64,000 nucleotides of DNA from an uncultured Oscillospiraceae bacterium (GTDB lineage Bacteria > Bacillota > Clostridia > Oscillospirales > Ruminococcaceae), in the NCBI GenBank assembly GCA_934448295.1, contig CAKSEY010000003.1, forward strand, positions 62,001-126,000, written 5' to 3'. How positions within the stretch are numbered: position 1 is the stretch's first letter; each line of letters starts with the position of its first letter. Below are positions 25,706 through 32,724 of this stretch, in pieces. Under the pieces are notes generated by a model. It was given only the letters and a program-made list of their open reading frames with translations, had not been told where the DNA came from and ran no database searches. Made by a program: the position numbers and the translations under genes.

Positions 25706-26842
25706 ATGAAAGCAGTATTCGCAGCCGGCGGCACAGCCGGACACATCAACCCCGCGCTTGCCATAGCCGACAAGCTGAAAAGCGTTTTCCCGGACGCGGA
25801 GATACTCTTTATCGGAACTCCGCAGGGCATGGAGGCAAGGCTCGTCACCAAGGCGGGTTACGATTTCACCCCGGTGGAGATGGCGGGCTTCCAGCGGCGT
25901 CTGTCGCTCCAGAACATCGGCAGGAACGCAAAGGCGGTGTACCTCTATCTCTTCGCGGCGAAGCGCGCCGTGCGGAAGATACTGAAGGATTTCAAGCCGG
26001 ATATCGTGATAGGCACCGGCGGCTACGTCACGGGCACGGTGCTCGGTCAGGCGGCGGCGCTGGGCATAAAGACCGTCACCCACGAGAGCAACTCCTACCC
26101 CGGAATGGCAACGAAAATGCTCGCGAAAAAGGCGGATAAAGTGCTCCTCGCCACGGCGGACGCGGAGAAGTACCTCGGCAGCACCGAGCATTGCGTGGTC
26201 ACCGGAAATCCGCTGCGCTCCAACATCGAGATAGAGGAGCGCTCCGCAGCAAGAAAGCGGCTTGGGCTGCCCGACCAGTTCACGATACTTTCCTTCGGCG
26301 GGAGCCTCGGCGCGAACCGCATTACAGAGGCGGTCGCGGAGCTCATCGCGTGGGAGGAAAAGACCGGCGGCATAAACCACATACATTCCTACGGAGGCAA
26401 GGGAAAGGAGCTGTTTTACTCCGCGCTGGAGCAGAGCGGCGCCCATGAGGACAAATCGAAGCACATTTTCCGGGACTACATCGACAATATGTACACCTGT
26501 ATGTGCGCGGCTGACCTGATAATCTCCCGCGCGGGAGCCATGACCATCACGGAGCTGATGGCGATAGGCAGACCGGCTATCCTGGTGCCCTACCCGAACG
26601 CTGCGGAGAACCACCAGTACTACAACGCGCTGACCCTCAGCAACGCCCACGCGGCGATACTCATAGAGGACAAGGACCTCACGAAAGCAAGGCTGGTGGA
26701 GGAGGTCTCCGCGCTGTATAACGACAGGGGCAGGCTGGCGCTGATGGAGGAAAACTCCCGCAGAAGCGCAAGGAACGACGCGGCGGAGCGTATCCTCTCC
26801 GAGATAATAGACCTGCTGTGCGCTGATACATTCACTAAGTAA
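25706..26842 (+). CDS. murG: UDP-GlcNAc:lipid I GlcNAc transferase MurG
   Basis: 378 residues, GT28/GT-B. FAAGGTAGHINPALAIADKL (lipid I-binding glycine loop), IGTGGYVTGTVLGQAA, ESNSYPGMATKMLAKKAD, SFGGSLGANRI and the donor site ISRAGAMTITELMAIGRPAILVPYPNAAENHQYYNA. It makes lipid II. AAAGGTGAGG at 25691-25700 overlaps the ftsW stop and selects ATG 25706. Confidence 0.97.
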   Translation: MKAVFAAGGTAGHINPALAIADKLKSVFPDAEILFIGTPQGMEARLVTKAGYDFTPVEMAGFQRRLSLQNIGRNAKAVYLYLFAAKRAVRKILKDFKPDIVIGTGGYVTGTVLGQAAALGIKTVTHESNSYPGMATKMLAKKADKVLLATADAEKYLGSTEHCVVTGNPLRSNIEIEERSAARKRLGLPDQFTILSFGGSLGANRITEAVAELIAWEEKTGGINHIHSYGGKGKELFYSALEQSGAHEDKSKHIFRDYIDNMYTCMCAADLIISRAGAMTITELMAIGRPAILVPYPNAAENHQYYNALTLSNAHAAILIEDKDLTKARLVEEVSALYNDRGRLALMEENSRRSARNDAAERILSEIIDLLCADTFTK

Positions 26843-26855
26843 TCACCAAAAAAAT

Positions 26856-26892
26856 TCCTCCGGCATAATATGAGTCATACCATGCTGGAGGA
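26856..26892 (+). promoter_or_regulatory. Hairpin burying the murA ribosome-binding site
   Basis: An 11-bp stem (26856-26866 with 26882-26892, one G-U) and a 15-base loop. The 3' arm contains GGAGGA, the only Shine-Dalgarno for murA (ATG 26902), so folding would block initiation. Confidence 0.6.
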
Positions 26893-26901
26893 GATGATAT
26901 T

Positions 26902-28167
26902 ATGGCAAACAGCCAGAAGCTGGTCGTGAACGGCGGGCGCAGGCTGGAGGGCGAACTGCGGGTGCACGGCGCGAAGAACAGCGCGCTCCCGCTGCTTGCG
27001 GCTTCGGTGCTGGCGCACGGAGAATGCGTGTTCCACAACTGTCCGGCGCTGACTGACGTTGACGCGGCCTGCCGGATACTTTCCTGCCTCGGGTGCAGGT
27101 GCTCCCGCAGCGGGGACACGGTCTGCGTGGAGGCGGCGAACGTCTGCGGAAGCGAGATCCCGGACGGACTTATGCGTGAAATGCGCTCGTCCATAGTGTT
27201 CCTTGGGGCGGTGCTCGGGCGGACGGGGCGGTGCAGGCTCACGTTCCCCGGGGGGTGCGAGCTTGGCGCGAGACCCATAGACCTCCACCTTGCGGCGCTC
27301 CGGGAGATGGGCGCTGTGATCTCCGAGGAGCACGGCTGGCTGGAGTGCACGGCTCCCGGGGGGCTTAAGGGCGCGCGGATAGCGCTGTCGTTCCCGTCCG
27401 TGGGGGCTACTGAGAACGTGATGCTAGCCGCCGCCTGCGCGAACGGCACTACCGAGATACAGAACGCCGCCCGGGAGCCGGAGATAATCGACCTCGCGGA
27501 GTTCCTGAACAAGTGCGGCGCGAGGATATCCGGCGCCGGGGGGAGCGTCATCGTCATTGAGGGCGTGAAGCGGCTTGAGCCCGCAGAGCACAGCGTAATT
27601 CCCGACAGGATAGTCACCGGGACGTACCTCTGCTGCGCGGCGGCGACCCGGGGGGAGCTGATACTTACCCGGTGCGAGCCGGCTCATATCATGGGGTTCC
27701 TGCCGGTGCTGGAGGCTATGGGCTGCCGGGTCTACCCCTACGGTGCTGGGAAGCTTTACATAAGCTGCACCAGACGGCTAATCGCCCCGCCGACTATCCG
27801 CACCATGCCGTATCCCGGCTTCCCGACGGATATACAGGCGATATTCATGGCGCTGTGCGCGATTTGTGACGGAACAACGGTGTTCGTGGAGAATATCTTC
27901 GACAACCGCTACCGCCACGTCCCGGAGCTGATAAGGCTCGGGGCTTCCATCAAGGTGGAGGGCAGAGTTGCGGTGGTGCAGGGAGTTCCGGGGCTTTCCG
28001 GTGCGAAGGTGTGTGCCGGGGAACTGCGCGGCGGAGCGGCTCTGGTGACGGCAGCCCTCGCCGCAGAGGGCACCAGCGAGATATCGGGCACAGGCTTCAT
28101 CGACAGAGGCTACGAGAGCATAGAAACGGCGCTGCGTTCAGTCGGCGCGGATATCAGCCGCAGATAG
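26902..28167 (+). CDS. murA: UDP-GlcNAc 1-carboxyvinyltransferase MurA
   Basis: 421 residues. HGAKNSALPLLAAS with the catalytic Lys-Asn, the active-site Cys119 in FPGGCELGARPIDLHLAALREMGA (Cys rather than the fosfomycin-resistant Asp), PDRIVTGTYLCCAA, PYPGFPTDIQAIFMAL and the C-terminal RGGAALVTAALAAEGTSEI. First committed step of peptidoglycan synthesis. In this cluster MurA takes the place where murB or murC often occurs. Confidence 0.95.
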   Translation: MANSQKLVVNGGRRLEGELRVHGAKNSALPLLAASVLAHGECVFHNCPALTDVDAACRILSCLGCRCSRSGDTVCVEAANVCGSEIPDGLMREMRSSIVFLGAVLGRTGRCRLTFPGGCELGARPIDLHLAALREMGAVISEEHGWLECTAPGGLKGARIALSFPSVGATENVMLAAACANGTTEIQNAAREPEIIDLAEFLNKCGARISGAGGSVIVIEGVKRLEPAEHSVIPDRIVTGTYLCCAAATRGELILTRCEPAHIMGFLPVLEAMGCRVYPYGAGKLYISCTRRLIAPPTIRTMPYPGFPTDIQAIFMALCAICDGTTVFVENIFDNRYRHVPELIRLGASIKVEGRVAVVQGVPGLSGAKVCAGELRGGAALVTAALAAEGTSEISGTGFIDRGYESIETALRSVGADISRR

Positions 28168-28192
28168 GCGGCAAAGCAGAGGAGTGCAGAAA

Positions 28193-29341
28193 ATGGGCAG
28201 CAACAAAAAACGTGCGAACGGCAGCCCCGCGGCAAGGCGCAGCGGCGCTCCGGGAAAGAGACCGCAGCAGCGTCCGGCTCAGGGGAGCGGACGTCCCGCG
28301 CAGCCGCAGAATAATTCCCGCCCCGGGACGGCTCGGGGCGGTCCTCAGCCGAGGAATACCCGTCCGGGGAACGCCCCGCAGAACCCCCGGCGCCAGCCGC
28401 AGCAGATAAGGCGGGAACCTCCGCGCCAGCCCATGACCCGCGAACAGCAGCGCCGGACGAACCGCGCCTACAACAACGCGACAGTCCACCGCAGCAGCGC
28501 CGGCAGAAAGCGCGGAAGCCGGGGCAGGAACTATTTCTTCTACTACATGATAGGATTAGTTATCATAATCGTGGTGCTTATAATCCTGTCGAACACGGTG
28601 CTGTTCAAGTGCAGCTCCATCGAGGTGGAGGGAAATTCCCGCTACACTGCGGAGCAGATAATCGCGCCGTCCGGACTGGAGCTGGGGCAGAATCTGCTGC
28701 ACATGGACGTAAAGGGCGCAGAAAGCCGCATCACCGCCGCGCTTTCCTACATAGACGACGTAGAGGTGAAGCGCTCGCTTCCCACAAGGATAAAGATAAA
28801 GGTCACGGAGGCTGAAAAGTGGTTCCTGGTAACAGACAACGGCGTTACCGGGGCGGTCTCGCGGCTTGGCAGGATAGTGGAGCTTGGCACAGAGGCGGGG
28901 CTTCCTCTCGTGGAGGGCTACGACCCGGCGGAGCTTGCCCAGGGAGTTACGCTCAGCTCCAATGAAAGCGGCAAGACCGATATCCCGTCGGTCATACTTT
29001 CCAGCGCTGAGGAGCACGGAATAACCGACATCACAGGCATAAACATGACCGACCGCTTCAACATCACCATCGACTGCGGGGATAACGTCACGCTGCTGCT
29101 GGGCGGCGTATCGGACATAGACGGCAAGTTCTCGGAAGCCGCCGCCATCATCGCGCAGGAGAGCTCAAATGTGACCATCAACCTGCACAGCCTTGAAAAG
29201 GTGTTCGTGCGGGATAAGGTCAACGACCAGATCCAGCCGCTGCCGGAGATAGGCGCGACTGCGGAGCCCGGCACCGGGGAGGCTCCCGCCGGAACAGGGG
29301 AAAATTTCCGTGAATCCGCCAGCGGTGAAGCCGCCGGGTGA
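28193..29341 (+). CDS. divIB: Cell-division protein DivIB/FtsQ
   Basis: 382 residues. A long Arg/Pro/Gln/Asn-rich cytoplasmic tail (~1-115), one membrane segment (FFYYMIGLVIIIVVLIILSNTVLF), then a POTRA-like domain (CSSIEVEGNSRYTAEQIIAPSGLELGQNLLHMD) and FtsQ/DivIB domain (VEVKRSLPTRIKIKVTEAEKWFLV), with an acidic Gly/Ala/Glu tail. DivIB links FtsL-DivIC and PBP2B in the divisome. GAGGAG precedes ATG 28193; GTG 28184 is less likely. Confidence 0.88.
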   Translation: MGSNKKRANGSPAARRSGAPGKRPQQRPAQGSGRPAQPQNNSRPGTARGGPQPRNTRPGNAPQNPRRQPQQIRREPPRQPMTREQQRRTNRAYNNATVHRSSAGRKRGSRGRNYFFYYMIGLVIIIVVLIILSNTVLFKCSSIEVEGNSRYTAEQIIAPSGLELGQNLLHMDVKGAESRITAALSYIDDVEVKRSLPTRIKIKVTEAEKWFLVTDNGVTGAVSRLGRIVELGTEAGLPLVEGYDPAELAQGVTLSSNESGKTDIPSVILSSAEEHGITDITGINMTDRFNITIDCGDNVTLLLGGVSDIDGKFSEAAAIIAQESSNVTINLHSLEKVFVRDKVNDQIQPLPEIGATAEPGTGEAPAGTGENFRESASGEAAG

Positions 29342-29401
29342 CTTTTGTTTGAATCCACAAATCACCGGGTGGAATTTGTCAAAATATTTTTAAAAAAACA
29401 G

Positions 29402-29430
29402 TTGCAATTATTCAGCGTATCTGATATAAT
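29402..29430 (+). promoter_or_regulatory. ftsZ promoter
   Basis: TTGCAA (29402-29407), 17-base spacer and consensus TATAAT (29425-29430). It gives ftsZ a transcript separate from the upstream dcw genes. Confidence 0.85.
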
Positions 29431-29490
29431 ATTAAGTAGTTATATTCGATAATACTGCTTTGCGCAAAAAAATGTTGGAGGGACATCACA

Positions 29491-30636
29491 ATGGCATTTG
29501 AAATAGATAACCACGATGACGAGTTCGTGATGGAAGACGATTTCGAGGACCAGACCAAAATAATGGTCATCGGAGTCGGCGGCGGCGGCGGAAACGCAGT
29601 CAGCCACATGGTCGAGGAGGAGCTCACCGGGATCGACTATGTTGTTGCGAACACTGACGTAAAGGCTCTGCGCTCCAAGGACGGCAGCCGCATGAAGCGC
29701 ATACAGATCGGCAAGAAGCGCACCAGGGGTCAGGGCGCAGGCAACAAGCCGTCAGTTGGTCAGGAATCCGCAGAGGAGAACCGCGACGAGCTGAAATCCG
29801 TTATGGAGGACGAGTCCATGGTGTTTATCGCAGCCGGAATGGGCGGCGGCACCGGTACTGGCGCTGCTCCTGTCGTTGCCTCCATCGCCAAGGAGATGGG
29901 CAAGCTCACGGTCGGCGTTGTCACAAAGCCGTTCGCGTTTGAGGGTCAGGCCAAGATGAACCAGGCGCTCAAGGGCATTGCGGAAATGAGAAAATATGTT
30001 GATTCCCTCATCGTTATCCCTAACGAAAAGGTAAAGGAAATATCCAACAGCAAGCTCAGCATGCTGGACGCATTCAAGGCGGTGGACGGAGTTCTTTTCA
30101 AGGCGGTAAAGGGTATCTCCACGCTGGTAAAGGGCACCGGCTTCATCGGCGTTGACTTCGCGGACGTTACCATGGCGCTGAAGGATTCCGGCATTGCGCA
30201 CATGGCTATCGGCTACGGCAAGGGCGAGGACAGGAACGAGCAGGCTCTCGACCAGGTAATTCACAGCCCGCTTCTCGAGACCTCCATCGACGGCGCGCGC
30301 AGACTGCTTATCAACATCGGTATTCCGGTGAGCACGTCGGCGGACGAGTTCGACAGCATTGCCACTGAGATCTCCAAGAACGCTTCTCCGGACGCTGAGA
30401 TCAAGATGGGTATGATGTTCGACGACAATCTCGGCGACGACGAGGTTTCCATCATCGTTATCGCGACCGACTTCATCGAGGAAGAAGAGGGCGGCGCACA
30501 GCAGACCCAGCAGGCTCAGCCCGCGCAGGGGGCAGGCAGCTTCAGCTCCGGGAGCTTCAATATGCCGGCAAGCGGCTTTGACGGCTCCGATTCGGATATC
30601 GACAAGCTCATAAATATCCTCAACAACTCGAAGTAA
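29491..30636 (+). CDS. ftsZ: Cell-division GTPase FtsZ, with altered T7 loop
   Basis: 381 residues. GTP-binding features are present: IGVGGGGGNAVSHM, the tubulin signature GMGGGTGTGAAPVVA and the VTKPFAFEG strand. The T7 synergy loop reads FIGVDFADV: Gly220 stands where nearly all FtsZ have Asn (NxDFADV), while both Asp residues remain. The base-contact loop IQIGKKRTRGQGAGNKPSVG is also divergent. The C-terminal tail ends DIDKLINILNNSK rather than the usual DIPxFLR-type peptide bound by FtsA, and no ftsA gene lies upstream. Own promoter at 29402 and a strong GGAGGG site. Confidence 0.95.
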   Translation: MAFEIDNHDDEFVMEDDFEDQTKIMVIGVGGGGGNAVSHMVEEELTGIDYVVANTDVKALRSKDGSRMKRIQIGKKRTRGQGAGNKPSVGQESAEENRDELKSVMEDESMVFIAAGMGGGTGTGAAPVVASIAKEMGKLTVGVVTKPFAFEGQAKMNQALKGIAEMRKYVDSLIVIPNEKVKEISNSKLSMLDAFKAVDGVLFKAVKGISTLVKGTGFIGVDFADVTMALKDSGIAHMAIGYGKGEDRNEQALDQVIHSPLLETSIDGARRLLINIGIPVSTSADEFDSIATEISKNASPDAEIKMGMMFDDNLGDDEVSIIVIATDFIEEEEGGAQQTQQAQPAQGAGSFSSGSFNMPASGFDGSDSDIDKLINILNNSK

Positions 30637-30660
30637 AGCTTTTTTAAGTAAATGATCACC

Positions 30661-30692
30661 TTTTAAGGCGCTGTTTATCACGGCGCCTTTTG
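30661..30692 (+). terminator. ftsZ terminator
   Basis: AAGGCGC (30665-30671) pairs with GCGCCTT (30683-30689) around an 11-base loop, followed by TTT. Confidence 0.85.
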
Positions 30693-30793
30693 GCTTTTGC
30701 CAGAATATTATTCAGAAAGCTATCCACATAGAACAACATTCCCCATTATTATGTGAAAAATATTGTAATACATTATAAAGTTGTTAAAAGGGG

Positions 30794-30822
30794 TTGCATT
30801 TTTTTAAGATTTGTTATACAAT
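30794..30822 (+). promoter_or_regulatory. Promoter of the 30896 secreted-protein gene
   Basis: TTGCAT (30794-30799), 17 bases, TACAAT (30817-30822). A TATACA overlapping at 30815 is an alternative -10 with short spacing. Confidence 0.65.
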
Positions 30823-30895
30823 AGGTATATGTGGCAGTATGCAGTGCTGTCTCTTTATACATAAATATATGTTTATATATTGGAGGAACAGAAGA

Positions 30896-31768
30896 ATGAA
30901 ATCAAGCATGAAGAAATTTATCTGTGGAATAGGGGCGGCTGCGCTCATGGCGGTTTTGTCAGTTACCGCGTTTGCAGACCACACCTTTCAGTTCGATAAC
31001 AGCGACGGTCTGTGCTATGAGATAATAGCCGACACCCAGGACATCAACGGCACCGAGGGCGAGTTTGAAACGGAGTTCGGCGACAGCACCGAGGAGAAGT
31101 ACTTCTCCATGCGCTTCAGGATGTTCAACGAGTACCTTGACGCAGAGACCTGGAACAGCGACGACCTCACGGTCTCCGTTGAGGTAAAGCTGGAGACCGA
31201 GGGCGTGAACGTCATCGGATGTATGCCGGGCTTCAACTCCAAGTGGAGCTGGATAAATCCGTCTGAATACACCACGCTGGTTTACAACGAGTGGGTGACC
31301 ATATCTGAAACTGGTTCGCATTTTTACAAGGACTTCTCGCTTGCAGCCCCCGGCGATATTCTTCTCCAGGTAAGGACTAACTGGGGCGAACCGGCTCAGG
31401 GCAACGTAAAGATTGCCGTAAGGAACTTCAGGATCTCCGATAACGGCGCTGCGGCTGTTTCCGGCGAGGGGAAGTCCACAGGGGAGCAGCCCGTTTCCAC
31501 CATCGACAGCGAGGGCGGCACCACCGCAGCCGACAATAACGGCACCGCCGAGGCTTCAAAGCCGGAGCAGGAATCCACCCCCGCCGCTACCACCACGATA
31601 CGCACGGCGGCGACTGTCGCGACGTCCTCCGCGATAAATTACAGCGAGCTTTACGCAGAGCCGCAGTCCCCGGTGACCATGATAATAATCATCGTTGCAG
31701 TGGCGGCGGTGATAGTTGTGGGCGCGATAGTTGGCTACATCATTTACAGAAAGAAAAAGTTCTATTGA
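30896..31768 (+). CDS. Secreted membrane-anchored protein, CBM-like fold possible
   Basis: 290 residues. A signal peptide (MKSSMKKFICGIGAAALMAVLSVTAFA), an ectodomain of ~175 residues, a Thr/Ala/Glu-rich linker and a C-terminal membrane helix with basic tail (MIIIIVAVAAVIVVGAIVGYIIYRKKKFY). The ectodomain (FQFDNSDGLCYEII..., ILLQVRTNWGEPAQGNVKIAVRNFRI) looks like a beta-sandwich of the kind seen in carbohydrate-binding modules; this is inference. GGAGGAA sets ATG 30896. Next gene begins 32 bases after. Confidence 0.65.
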   Translation: MKSSMKKFICGIGAAALMAVLSVTAFADHTFQFDNSDGLCYEIIADTQDINGTEGEFETEFGDSTEEKYFSMRFRMFNEYLDAETWNSDDLTVSVEVKLETEGVNVIGCMPGFNSKWSWINPSEYTTLVYNEWVTISETGSHFYKDFSLAAPGDILLQVRTNWGEPAQGNVKIAVRNFRISDNGAAAVSGEGKSTGEQPVSTIDSEGGTTAADNNGTAEASKPEQESTPAATTTIRTAATVATSSAINYSELYAEPQSPVTMIIIIVAVAAVIVVGAIVGYIIYRKKKFY

Positions 31769-31800
31769 TAAAATGACCGGATAACCGCAGGAGGAAAAGA

Positions 31801-32706
31801 ATGAACAGGACTGGTACTAACAAGAGCTTCATGGACACGCTGACGGCGGTGTTTAAGAATGTCTGGCTAAAGCGCGGGGTCGCCGTGCTGTGCTGGGGCT
31901 ATACGGCGCTGCTTGTATGGCTGGCGTGGCTCAACGGCGCGTTTTTCCTTGAATATGAGAACGCGACCTCCCTGTTCGTGCTGTATGTTTTTGTGAATAT
32001 CGCGGCGCTGGGGCTGCTTATCTACACCCGCAGGCAGGTGATCACGCAGGTCAACGTGCTGATCCTTCCGCCGATAGTTTTCGCGACATTCCTGCTTGCG
32101 TTCGGCAACTGGTACATGATCGTGCCGCCGCTGGTGGTCATTATTGCGATGTTCTTCATCTGCACGGCGAACGAAACGCTCAAAACGGTTCTCGGAACGA
32201 TGTACCTGCTGATGTATGTGGTCGGCGGCGCGGCTTACGTCACGATAACCCTGCTGATGGGCAAGATCACCCTCACCGGCGTTGACCTGACCCTCCGCGA
32301 TACCGATTACGAGAAGCTCTCGTCCGACGGGCAGTACAGGATAGTACGCTATGTTGACAAGCCAAACGGCGACCGCCGCACCGCCGCGTATTATGTCGAG
32401 GACGTCAGCAAGGACGCGGATATCCCTTTTGGCAGCGCAAAAAGAGTGCTCGGCTGCGGCCGCGTTGTCACCACGAACTACACCAGCAAGACCAACGACC
32501 CGGTCTCCTGGGTGATAACCACCGTCGACGGTGAGAAAACAGAGATGCTGGACGTGGAGGGTATCCTCAGGGAAAACCCGTATCTCGCAGAGGAGATAGC
32601 GATCGAAACGGAGGAAGAGGTCTCCTCAATCCCGGTAGTGATGAAAACCGCAGAAGCCTCCGCTGAAACGGCGGCTGCCACTGCGGAAGCTTCCACAGCC
32701 GAATAA
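31801..32706 (+). CDS. Unknown membrane protein
   Basis: 301 residues, family not recognised. About four to five hydrophobic segments in the first 165 residues (GVAVLCWGYTALLVWLAWL, LFVLYVFVNIAALGLLIY, VLILPPIVFATFLLAF, MIVPPLVVIIAMFFI, YLLMYVVGGAAYVTITLL) and a soluble C-terminal domain with DGQYRIVRYVDKPNGDRRTAAYYVEDV, ending in an Ala/Glu/Thr-rich tail. AGGAGGAA precedes ATG 31801. Likely cotranscribed with the secreted protein before it. Confidence 0.6.
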   Translation: MNRTGTNKSFMDTLTAVFKNVWLKRGVAVLCWGYTALLVWLAWLNGAFFLEYENATSLFVLYVFVNIAALGLLIYTRRQVITQVNVLILPPIVFATFLLAFGNWYMIVPPLVVIIAMFFICTANETLKTVLGTMYLLMYVVGGAAYVTITLLMGKITLTGVDLTLRDTDYEKLSSDGQYRIVRYVDKPNGDRRTAAYYVEDVSKDADIPFGSAKRVLGCGRVVTTNYTSKTNDPVSWVITTVDGEKTEMLDVEGILRENPYLAEEIAIETEEEVSSIPVVMKTAEASAETAAATAEASTAE

Positions 32707-32724
32707 CGCCAAAGGAGCCTGGAT

